This document shows positions 43,842-51,506 of a stretch of DNA of 57,512 nt, piece by piece. The stretch is from an uncultured Oscillospiraceae bacterium. Lineage in GTDB: Bacteria > Bacillota > Clostridia > Oscillospirales > Ruminococcaceae. Position numbers and translations under genes: made by a program. Under the pieces are notes generated by a model. The model had not been told where the DNA came from. It made no database searches and saw nothing but the letters and a program-made list of their open reading frames with translations. Position 1 is the stretch's first letter. Each line of letters begins with the position of its first letter. Location of the stretch: the NCBI GenBank assembly GCA_934513685.1, contig CAKSWY010000017.1, positions 1 through 57,512 on the forward strand. The letters are read 5' to 3'.

Positions 43842-45240
43842 GATGTCTCTCCTCCTCCGGAATGATCAGGGTGAAGGTCGTGCCCTGATCCACCGTACTG
43901 TTCATCTGTATGGTGCCCCCCACGCGCTCCACAACGCTGCGCACGAAGGGCAGCCCAAGCCCGCTGGACTGCGAGGTGGAATACCCCTTGTTCCAGACGG
44001 CCTGCTGCCGCGATTTGGGAATGCCCTTGCCGTTGTCCTCCACGGTGAACCGCACCATGCCCTCCTGGGTGTCCACCCGAAGGCGGATGTCCGGCGTGCG
44101 GCCGGCCGGGATGGCCTTGGCCGAGTTCTGCACCAGGTTCACCAGCGCCCGCGGGAACAGAACCCGGTTCACCCGCACCATGGCCTCGGGCGTTTTCAGC
44201 TCGGTGTGTACGTAGGCCGCGTAGGATTCCACCGAGAGCTGGGCCAGGGCACGGTCCACCAGGCGCTCCACCGTTTCCGGCGTGGCCTGCTCCTCATAGA
44301 GGATCTCCGAGATCATCCGGCTCATCTGCTCCACCGCGCCCTCAATGCGGCCCAGATACTCCACGTCCTGGGTGCGGCCCTCGGCCTCGCATTCCATCTT
44401 AATCACGCCCACCAGCGTCTGGGCCGAGGCCAGGGGCGATTTCAGGTCATGCACCAGATACTGCATCTCCCGGTAGGTGCGGTTTTTCATCTCGTTCATC
44501 CGGGCTTCGGTGCGGATGGCCAGGTTCTGTTCCCGCAGAATGTTCAGCTGCCGCAGGTTGTTTTCCACCCGCAGCTGGAAAAACAGCAGCACCAGCATCA
44601 GCAAAAACACCACCAGCCCGGCGGCGGCCATGGCGTTCATAGCCGTATTGGCCCCCAGAATCTCCGAGGCCAGCTTCACATCGCCGGAAATTTCGCCGCG
44701 GCCCATGGGCAGCCCGTTGGCCGCGGGCATGATGTCCAGAAACTGGAAGGTGACCACCAGCACGGCAATGAACATCACCTTTTTGGTAACGGTGATGTAC
44801 TGGTAGTCCATTTTTTCAAACACCAGCAGCAGCGCCGCCACCAGAACGGCAGGCAGACCGAAGTCGTAATGCACCCGATGCAGCGCGTCAATGCCCCGGT
44901 AGGTGCACAGCAGCACCACCAGCGCCATCAGGGCGTTGATCACCCACAGGTTGTGCCCCTTCCAGCGGTACTCCACCGATTCGGCAATGAGAAATGCGCC
45001 GATGTAATGGGGAATGCCGCGCAGGGAGTTCAGGGCCACCAGCTTCAGCGCCGCCAGCATCAGGCCTGTTTTTTCCCAGTGATCCAGCGCCTGATACAGG
45101 GTCTCCAGAATGCGAAAATTGCCCACGGTGAAAAACACCGGCATAAAAAAACCCAGCCAGACCAGGCACAGCCCCGCGCCCAGCTCCAACAGATTCACCC
45201 GCACCTGCCAGGGGCGGGTTTGTGTTTTTGCTTCCTCCAT
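43831..45240 (-). CDS. membrane sensor histidine kinase
   Basis: 469 residues. About six membrane helices in the first 225 residues without a large extracellular domain, then a dimerisation helix with H264 in LVHDLKSPLAS, the N box N372 in NLVQNSAKA, DNGKGIP (402-408) and GLGL (427-430). A linker of about 30 residues joins membrane and kinase parts. The extracellular loop between helices near 170-195 could be the sensing site. The ATG at 45240 follows GAGAGGAA; the longer frame from 45321 runs through the promoter. It has its own promoter but also lies in line with the pgs genes. Confidence 0.9.
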   Translation of the reverse strand: MEEAKTQTRPWQVRVNLLELGAGLCLVWLGFFMPVFFTVGNFRILETLYQALDHWEKTGLMLAALKLVALNSLRGIPHYIGAFLIAESVEYRWKGHNLWVINALMALVVLLCTYRGIDALHRVHYDFGLPAVLVAALLLVFEKMDYQYITVTKKVMFIAVLVVTFQFLDIMPAANGLPMGRGEISGDVKLASEILGANTAMNAMAAAGLVVFLLMLVLLFFQLRVENNLRQLNILREQNLAIRTEARMNEMKNRTYREMQYLVHDLKSPLASAQTLVGVIKMECEAEGRTQDVEYLGRIEGAVEQMSRMISEILYEEQATPETVERLVDRALAQLSVESYAAYVHTELKTPEAMVRVNRVLFPRALVNLVQNSAKAIPAGRTPDIRLRVDTQEGMVRFTVEDNGKGIPKSRQQAVWNKGYSTSQSSGLGLPFVRSVVERVGGTIQMNSTVDQGTTFTLIIPEEERHHAE

Positions 45241-45291
45241 GGTGTGTTCCTCTCTGCCGGGCCGCGTGTGCCCGGCCGCGATCACCCAACC

Positions 45292-45321
45292 ATTATAGCA
45301 TTCTTTTGCCAATTCTGCCAA
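45292..45321 (-). promoter_or_regulatory. promoter of the two-component genes
   Basis: On the minus strand TTGGCA (45321-45316), an 18-bp spacer and TATAAT with extended TGC (45300-45292). TTGGCA occurs a second time 3 bp further on (direct repeat), within the spacer. Confidence 0.75.
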
Positions 45322-45328
45322 AGTCTGC

Positions 45329-46216
45329 TCAGCGCAGGCCCTGATTCTTCAGAACGTACTCCGTGATTTCCAGCTGATTTTTCACCCGCTGGGGCAGCGG
45401 CTCGGCCCGGCTGGTCTCCACCGTGATGACGGGAATGCCCGCCTCCAGCGTCAGCGTGCGGTTCAGGCTGCCCACCGGGGGCGAGCCGAACAGATCCAGC
45501 GCACCGCCGTGCAGCTGCCCGTTGGCCGAGGCTTCCAAAAGGCCCCACACCACATCCGCCACCGGCTGCATATCCTGGCAGATGATGGAATTGCCCAGCT
45601 CATCGCTGCCGTCGTTCCACTGCCGGGCCTCGTGCAGGTCCAGCACCAGCGCCGGGGCCTTTTCGGTGATGTCGTTCCACAAAGCCGCCGCCCGCTGCCG
45701 GGCCGGGTTGCCGGCTGCATCGCCGGGGAAATTCCGGTTCAGATCCCGCCCGTCGGCGGTGTCGCGCCGGTCATTCTCTGCGCCCCAAGGGTTGGCCGGG
45801 GCCGCCAGATACACCCGCCCCGCCTTCAGGTCGGCCTGTTTCAGCAGGGTACCGGCGTACCAGCCCGCCAGCTCGTCCCCATGCACGCCGCCCACGATGT
45901 AAATCGTCGGGCCGTCGGCCGCACCCTCCAGCAGCGTCACGTCCAGCGCCTGCCCGTCGGCGGTGGTCAGGGTATAGGTGCTGCGCGCGGTGGGGTATTC
46001 CTCCACAAGGCAGTCAAAATCCGCCGGGGTCAGGGCCTCCAGCGCCGCCGCGTCCGGCAGTTCGGGCAGCGGCGGGGTGGGCGCGGGCGTGGCCGTGATT
46101 TCTGGCGTTGGCGCCGGGCTGGCCGTGGGGACCGCCTGCGGCTGCGCCGCACCGCACCCCGCCAGCAGCAGAGGCACCGCGGCACACAGCAGGCACCACA
46201 GCAGCGTTTTTTTCAT
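45329..46216 (-). CDS. M14/AstE-like zinc hydrolase lipoprotein
   Basis: 295 residues. Lipobox LLLAGC (Cys 21), a long Thr/Pro/Ala linker to about residue 58, then the zinc hydrolase domain: H112 and E115 in GGVHGDE, R161 in DLNRNF and H195 in DLHEA; VETSR near the end may supply the catalytic Glu. Same superfamily as the enzyme at 36676 but a different subgroup. It lies between pgsW and the kinase gene, so a role in cutting or modifying poly-gamma-glutamate outside the cell is the simplest guess. GGAGGTACACCT precedes the ATG. Confidence 0.82.
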   Translation of the reverse strand: MKKTLLWCLLCAAVPLLLAGCGAAQPQAVPTASPAPTPEITATPAPTPPLPELPDAAALEALTPADFDCLVEEYPTARSTYTLTTADGQALDVTLLEGAADGPTIYIVGGVHGDELAGWYAGTLLKQADLKAGRVYLAAPANPWGAENDRRDTADGRDLNRNFPGDAAGNPARQRAAALWNDITEKAPALVLDLHEARQWNDGSDELGNSIICQDMQPVADVVWGLLEASANGQLHGGALDLFGSPPVGSLNRTLTLEAGIPVITVETSRAEPLPQRVKNQLEITEYVLKNQGLR

Positions 46217-46275
46217 AGGTGTACCTCCTTCTTGTCCGCACGGCAGATTTTTGCGCGAAAGCGCCATTGTATTTG

Positions 46276-47334
46276 TCACGCGGCCTCCGGCTTTTTGTGC
46301 CGGAAGCCCCACCACAGCAGGGCCGCTGCACCGGCAAGGCCTGCCAGCGCCGCCCAGCGGGGGTACACCGTCACCCGGTACAGGGCCGACTGGCCCGGCG
46401 TTTCGTACCGGTCCGGGTCATAGGGCAGGCCGTAATCCGCCACCAACCGCTTCACATTCAGCAGGTGCAGCACCGGCAGGCCCCGGGCGTTGTACCGCTG
46501 GATCAGGCCGCTGTTCTTGTCCTCGGTCATGCGCTTGCTGGGCTGGATGACGCCCCAGCCCACGTCCTTTTCGCCGGGGCCGGTGGTGGTCAGGTTGCCG
46601 CCCACGCCCACAAAGCAGGTGATCGGCCCCTGTTCTTCATACAGTGCCATGCGGGCCTGAAGGTTCGCCTCAAAGTCCGGCTGGCGCATCACGGTCAGGC
46701 CGCCTGCCTCCACCCGGGCCAGAATGCCCTCCAGCAGGTCCTGGTCCATATCGTAGCCGCAGTCGTCCTGCCCGCCGGGGGTGACGAGGGCGGGGGCCGT
46801 ATCCAGCTCGCCGTCCTGCCACAGGCGCAGAGCCATATCCGGGAAGGTCAGCTCCGGCTGGTTTGCCCCGTAGGTGGAAGCCCCCACCGAGGCGATGTAC
46901 ACGCAGTGCACCCCCATGGTCTGGCAGGCCGCCAGCGTGGCCAGGTCCAGCCCCGGGAAACTGCCGGAAAAGCCCGCGCCCACCGTATCGCCGGGCTTTA
47001 CCCCCGCCTCGGTGAGCATCTCCACCAGCAGGGCGGCCATTTCCGGGTTGGCGGCGGTGCGCTTGGCCTCCAGCGCCCCGTTGGTGGTGGTGATAAAGGT
47101 ATACGGCTCGCCGATCAGGCCCGAACCGTGCAGGTCGTCCTCGCTGAGGGGCAAGCCCAGTTCCGCCTTATATCCCCGGATGCACTCCTCCCAGCGGGTC
47201 ATCAGGGCGGTGGCTGCCAGCTTGACGTCTGCGTCCGACGCGGGCTGCTGGGCCGCCGCGTACAGGGTAAAGGCCAGGCACAGGGCCAGCCACAGCGCTG
47301 CCCCCACCAGAGAAAGCCGTTTGCGCGTGTTCAT
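46276..47334 (-). CDS. pgsW: poly-gamma-glutamate system protein (PgsW-like)
   Basis: 352 residues, with an N-terminal membrane helix (about 8-28) and a C-terminal one (about 326-345), so most of the chain should be outside the membrane. The central domain has GDTVGAGFSGSFPGLDLA and FVGVGGNLTTTG stretches. I recognise it as the protein family that accompanies PgsB and PgsC in poly-gamma-glutamate loci lacking a Bacillus-type PgsA; its biochemical role is not known to me. It follows pgsC by 16 bp. Confidence 0.75.
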   Translation of the reverse strand: MNTRKRLSLVGAALWLALCLAFTLYAAAQQPASDADVKLAATALMTRWEECIRGYKAELGLPLSEDDLHGSGLIGEPYTFITTTNGALEAKRTAANPEMAALLVEMLTEAGVKPGDTVGAGFSGSFPGLDLATLAACQTMGVHCVYIASVGASTYGANQPELTFPDMALRLWQDGELDTAPALVTPGGQDDCGYDMDQDLLEGILARVEAGGLTVMRQPDFEANLQARMALYEEQGPITCFVGVGGNLTTTGPGEKDVGWGVIQPSKRMTEDKNSGLIQRYNARGLPVLHLLNVKRLVADYGLPYDPDRYETPGQSALYRVTVYPRWAALAGLAGAAALLWWGFRHKKPEAA

Positions 47335-47350
47335 GGCGTTCCTCCCTCTT

Positions 47351-47776
47351 TTACAGCCCGGCCAGTGCGCCGCCCACCAGAAGCAGGGCCAGCGCGGTCA
47401 GCCCGTTGGTGACGGCCATGGCAAGCAGGCTGTCCCGAAAGCCCTGGCGGTCAAATTCCCGGGCGATGATGCCCGGCATCAGGATGCCGATGGGGCTGAA
47501 GGGCAGCAGGCCCGCCGCGTCCAGCGCCAGGCTGAGGAAAAACGTGAGCAGCATCAGCACCGCAAAGCGCCGCCGCCCGTAGAGAATGAGCACCTGGCTG
47601 AGCAGTTTGCACAGCCCCACGGCCGCCGCCGCCAGCAGCAGGGTGCACACAATGCGCCCCGGGCTGTGCAGGTACAGCGCCAGATACCCCGGCACGATCA
47701 GCCCGGCGGAAAGGCCGGTGATCTCGGTGAAAATCAGGCTGAGGACCACCCCCAGCAGAATCGTTTCATTGTACAT
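47351..47776 (-). CDS. pgsC: poly-gamma-glutamate synthase subunit PgsC/CapC
   Basis: 141 residues, four to five membrane helices. Signature EITGLSAGLIVPGYLALYL at 18-36 and GILMPGIIAREFDRQG near the middle are typical of CapC/PgsC, the membrane partner of the PgsB ligase. The ATG at 47776 lies within the last codons of pgsB (11-bp overlap), giving translational coupling. Length is close to the Bacillus protein. Confidence 0.92.
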   Translation of the reverse strand: MYNETILLGVVLSLIFTEITGLSAGLIVPGYLALYLHSPGRIVCTLLLAAAAVGLCKLLSQVLILYGRRRFAVLMLLTFFLSLALDAAGLLPFSPIGILMPGIIAREFDRQGFRDSLLAMAVTNGLTALALLLVGGALAGL

Positions 47777-48896
47777 ACAGCGTCCCCTCCTGCCGCACCC
47801 GGACCATAATGTCCCGGCCACCCTGGGCAATGTTGCCCACCGCAAATACCACTTCGCCCGGGGCAAGCCCGTCCAGCGGCAGCAGCTCGGGCCGGGCAAA
47901 GCGCTCCACCGGGGTGCCGGGCAGCTTCTTGGCCAGGCTTCGGGCCATAAAGCCCTGGCTGGCCCCCATCAGCCACACCGTGTTCGGGGTCAGTTCACAG
48001 CACACGGAAAGCATATCCTGGGTGCGGCTGCCCCGGTCGGACCGGTTGTTCACCAGCAGAATGAGCCGCCTGCAGCCCAGCTTGTCCTTCAGATCCCGCC
48101 AGACGGTGCAGGTGGACTGCACGTCGTTGATGGAAAGGCCGTTCACAAACAGCCCCTCCCCCATCCGGTGCACCGTGAGGGCATAGGGGTCCCGCTTAAA
48201 GTGGGCCATGCCGGTGAGGGCCGTCTGCCGGTCCACCCCAAGATGTTCGCACACCGCCAGGGCCAGGGCGATATTCTCGGCAAAATCGAAATTCGGCTCG
48301 GTGCCGTCGGGCCGGACGGAATGAAAGCTGCTGCCCATGGCCGCTGCTTTTTCGCCCATGCGGGGGGCCTGGCCCACCTCGGCGGTGAACAGTGCGCCGC
48401 TTTTCGGCACCGTATTGCACAGCGCATCGCAGATTTCCGGCAGGGTCTCGCCCATCACGTCGGTGTGGTCCCGCCGCACGTTGGTGATGACCACGGTATC
48501 GGCCTTCAAAATGCGGTGCTGGGCGGCGTACTGGTATTCCGGGTGCACCGCCATGCACTCCACCACCAGCACCTGGGCGTTCTGGGCCGCGGCCCGGCGC
48601 AGAATGGCGATCTGCTCCTTGATGTTGGCCTTGCCCCGGCGGTGGATCGGCTCTTCCCTGCCCTCCACGTCAATGGTCATGGGGTCGGTGCCGGTGGTTT
48701 TGCAGAACACTCGCAGCCCGCCTGCCCGCAGCCCGGCCTCGATCAGGCGGCTGACGGTGGATTTGCCCCGGGTGCCGTTCACGTGCACCACGTGGGCAAG
48801 GCTCGCCCGGGCCTTGGCGGCGCACCGGGCCTCCCAGGCCAGATAGGCCAGCCACCCCAGCGCCAGCAGGGCGATGAGCAGGGTGATGGGTTTCAT
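47766..48896 (-). CDS. pgsB: poly-gamma-glutamate synthase ligase subunit PgsB/CapB
   Basis: 376 residues. An N-terminal membrane helix (about 3-20), then a Mur-ligase-like ATP-dependent amide ligase: P-loop NGTRGKST (40-47), KANIKEQ, VVECMAVHPEYQ and NVRRDHTDVMG. It joins glutamate units through gamma-amide bonds at the inner membrane face, with PgsC. Slightly shorter than the roughly 390 residues of the Bacillus protein. The start at 48896 has an AAGGAGG site; the longer frame from 48980 is not family sequence. First of the pgsB-C-W genes, 155 bp after ggt-2. Confidence 0.93.
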   Translation of the reverse strand: MKPITLLIALLALGWLAYLAWEARCAAKARASLAHVVHVNGTRGKSTVSRLIEAGLRAGGLRVFCKTTGTDPMTIDVEGREEPIHRRGKANIKEQIAILRRAAAQNAQVLVVECMAVHPEYQYAAQHRILKADTVVITNVRRDHTDVMGETLPEICDALCNTVPKSGALFTAEVGQAPRMGEKAAAMGSSFHSVRPDGTEPNFDFAENIALALAVCEHLGVDRQTALTGMAHFKRDPYALTVHRMGEGLFVNGLSINDVQSTCTVWRDLKDKLGCRRLILLVNNRSDRGSRTQDMLSVCCELTPNTVWLMGASQGFMARSLAKKLPGTPVERFARPELLPLDGLAPGEVVFAVGNIAQGGRDIMVRVRQEGTLYVQ

Positions 48897-48939
48897 GGGT
48901 GCCTCCTTACAAGTCAACAAACAAATCTGCGTAACTCCG

Positions 48940-48965
48940 GTCGAATCACGCTGTCGAATCACGCT
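48940..48965. repeat. tandem 13-bp repeat upstream of pgsB
   Basis: GTCGAATCACGCT occurs twice head to tail (48940-48952 and 48953-48965), 44 bp before the pgsB start. Head-to-tail sites are typical of response-regulator binding. Confidence 0.7.
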
Positions 48966-49051
48966 TGAATTCCACTGCAACTCGACCGAAAAAGCTCGAT
49001 CAAGCGCTTATTAAAACCCGGTTCAAATCCGGCGCATTGGGCGCGGCCGCG

Positions 49052-50791
49052 TCAATAGCCCATGGCCAGGCCGTCCCGCCGGGGGTCGGCGGCGCCGCGC
49101 AGGGTGCCGTCCTCGGTGCGCATACAGGCCTGCACACAGGGGAAGGTGAACCACACCTCGCCGGTGTTCAGCTCGTGGCCCATGGCGGTGAGCTTGTCCT
49201 TGGTTTCCTGGCTCACCCGGTCCTCCAGAATCAGGGTGCCGAAGTCGTCGTGCATCCGAACTGCGTCAATGGCGTCCTGAATGTCCATGCCGTGGTCGAT
49301 CACCTTGCTGATCACCTGGGCCACGCCGGTGATGATGCGGGTGGTGCCGGGGGCGCCCAGGCTCATAAAGGGCTGGCCGTCCTTCAGGATCAGGGTGGGG
49401 CTCATGCTGGAGAGCGGCCGCTTGGAGCCGGCCACCACGTTGGGGCTTTCCGGGTCCACCGAGAAGTCAAACAGGGTGTCGTTCAGCAGAATGCCGGTGC
49501 CCTCGGCCACCAGGCCGGAGGCGAAGGTGGCGTCCACGGTTTTGGTCACGGCCACCATATTGCCCTCCGCGTCCATGATGGAGTAGTGGGTGGTGGATTC
49601 CGACTCAAAGGGCCAGGGGTCGCCGGCTTCGTAGGTCTGGCTGTGCTCCGGGTCGATGGAAGCCGCCAGCTGGGCGGCATAGTCCTTATTAATAATACCG
49701 CTCACCGGCACATCCACATAGGCGGGGTCGCCCATGTACTTGGTGCGGTCGGCAAAGCCCAGCTTGAAGGCCTCGCTGAGCAGGTGGAAGTACTCCGGGC
49801 TTTCCGGGTCCATGCTGCCCACATCGAAGTTTTCCAGAATGTTCAGGATCTCCAGAATGATGCTGCCGCCGGAAGAGGGCAGATTGGACGAATACACGTC
49901 GTAACCCCGGTAGGTGCCGTGCACCGGCTCGCCCACATGAATTTCATAGTTGGCCATGTCCTCCATGGTCAGGCAGCCGCCCTCGGCCTGCACCGCGTCC
50001 ACGATTTTCTGGGCAATGTCGCCGGTGTAGAAGGCGCTTTCGCCCTCGGCGGCAATGGTGCGCAGGGTGGCCGCCAGGTCCGGGTTCTGAATGGTATCGC
50101 CCGGCTCATAGGGGAAGCCGTTCTCGTCCAGATACAGCTTCTCGGTGGCGGGGAAGCGGATGATGGTGCCGTAAGCGTCCTTGATGTCCCGGCTGGTGAT
50201 GTCCGAGACGGTGAAGCCCTCCTCGGCCAGCTGAATGGCCGGGGCCATCACGTCCTCCCGGCTCATGGTGCCGTAGTTGTCCAGGGCATAGAGCATCCCC
50301 TTCACCTCGCCGGGCACCGCCACGGCCTTGCCGCCGATCTTGTTTTCATCCCCGGCCACCTTGCCGTTCTCGTCCACGGTCCACATATCCAGGCTGGCCG
50401 CCGCGGCGGATTCATCCCGGAAGTCCAGGAACTTGATCTCGCCGGTTTTGGCAAAGCGCACCATCATAAAGCCGCCGCCGCCAATGCCTGAGGACTGCTG
50501 CTCGCACACGCCCAGGGCAAAGCCGATGGCCACGGCCGCATCCACCGCGTTGCCGCCGGCCTTCAGCACGTCCACGCCGATCTGGGTGGCCTCGGCCCGG
50601 CCAGTGGACACCACGCCGTTCTGGCCCTGGGCATCCCGGCCGCCCAGGGTGACGTTTTCGCCGCCCACGGCGGCCGGGGTCTCGGTGGGCTGGGGTGCGC
50701 TGCTGGCCGCAGGCGCGCCGCAGGCCGTCAGGCACAGGGCAGCCGCAAGGGCAGCCGATGCAAGGCGAAGCAAACCGTTTCGTTTGTTCAT
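49052..50791 (-). CDS. ggt: gamma-glutamyltranspeptidase lipoprotein 2
   Basis: 579 residues. Lipobox LCLTAC (Cys 24), linker with Pro/Thr, then GGT domain with LDFRDE (R near 125), nucleophile T400 in STTHYSIMD and PLSSMSPT. All key residues are intact. Directly upstream of pgsB on the same strand, so this is the paralogue most likely tied to polymer synthesis. Unlike the other two it uses GC-ending codons throughout (for example CGG and GCC at positions where they use CGT and GCT), suggesting weaker expression. Confidence 0.93.
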   Translation of the reverse strand: MNKRNGLLRLASAALAAALCLTACGAPAASSAPQPTETPAAVGGENVTLGGRDAQGQNGVVSTGRAEATQIGVDVLKAGGNAVDAAVAIGFALGVCEQQSSGIGGGGFMMVRFAKTGEIKFLDFRDESAAAASLDMWTVDENGKVAGDENKIGGKAVAVPGEVKGMLYALDNYGTMSREDVMAPAIQLAEEGFTVSDITSRDIKDAYGTIIRFPATEKLYLDENGFPYEPGDTIQNPDLAATLRTIAAEGESAFYTGDIAQKIVDAVQAEGGCLTMEDMANYEIHVGEPVHGTYRGYDVYSSNLPSSGGSIILEILNILENFDVGSMDPESPEYFHLLSEAFKLGFADRTKYMGDPAYVDVPVSGIINKDYAAQLAASIDPEHSQTYEAGDPWPFESESTTHYSIMDAEGNMVAVTKTVDATFASGLVAEGTGILLNDTLFDFSVDPESPNVVAGSKRPLSSMSPTLILKDGQPFMSLGAPGTTRIITGVAQVISKVIDHGMDIQDAIDAVRMHDDFGTLILEDRVSQETKDKLTAMGHELNTGEVWFTFPCVQACMRTEDGTLRGAADPRRDGLAMGY

Positions 50792-50954
50792 GGCAAACTT
50801 CCTCCCTTAAAATACGGGGTGTGAGGCTTCTGCTGTACGGCGCGCCGCTGCGCTGCTTTTTACGTTTCGCCGTTTGCAAAGCACCGCACCGGCCACGGGA
50901 ACCGGCGGCTTTTTATAAATAGGAATCATCCCCGCCAGTTTATAACCACTTTTG

Positions 50955-50983
50955 TTTGTAACAGGATTGCTCCGGCTTGTCAA
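50955..50983 (-). promoter_or_regulatory. promoter of ggt-2
   Basis: On the minus strand a perfect TTGACA (50983-50978), a 17-bp spacer and TGTTACAAA, an extended -10 with TACAAA (50960-50955). It gives a leader of about 160 bases and may drive the whole ggt-2/pgs row. Confidence 0.75.
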
Positions 50984-51045
50984 GCATCATGCCTTTTTCC
51001 CTTTTTTATCTCGGCGGTTTCCCCGCAGCTGTACAGTTTGCACAA

Positions 51046-51075
51046 GGCCCCCGCCCCGGGCTGCGGGCGGGGGCC
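51046..51075. terminator. strong hairpin in the ggt-2/ggt-3 intergenic region
   Basis: A perfect 11-bp stem GGCCCCCGCCC/GGGCGGGGGCC (51046-51056 with 51065-51075) with no strong T-run. It lies between the two divergent promoters. It may insulate them or stop stray transcription. The rest of this 715-bp gap has only regulatory features, no gene. Confidence 0.5.
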
Positions 51076-51189
51076 GCTTTGCTGCGCCGTGCTTTCTGCG
51101 GCGCGGAGTACCGGGGGTGGATTCATTCTCTTGCGATTTTGACAAAATTGATACAGAGCCTTCACAAAGCTGACACATTTTTTCAGGGA

Positions 51190-51233
51190 AATAAGAGAAA
51201 ATATTGCGAGTGCGTTTCTCTTTGTGCTAGTAT
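51190..51233 (+). promoter_or_regulatory. promoter of ggt-3 with upstream box
   Basis: TTGCGA (51204-51209), an 18-bp spacer and TAGTAT (51228-51233). AAATAAGAGAA (51189-51199) lies four bases upstream of the -35, as before the lipoprotein operon. The leader is about 270 bases and contains ATGCC/GGCAT arms around GTTTT (51424-51438). Confidence 0.65.
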
Positions 51234-51506
51234 AAAGGCACGGAAGGCAAAGTTTTTGTGGAATTCGTCAATTGGCGTGCAAGGTTTTTGTACGCTTTTT
51301 GCATTTTTCTTGTGCGCAATTGTACCAGTCGTCTCATTTTGCAAAAATATACCGTTTTCTGCATAGCACTTTCATTTCTGGCCCCGCGTGGGGCGGCTTC
51401 TCCATTTTTATTTCTGTGACAACATGCCGTTTTGGCATATTGTTGCCGCAAAAGAATCCAGACCGTTCTTCTGCGGCCCGTATACCCACCAGAAAGGAGA
51501 CACAAC

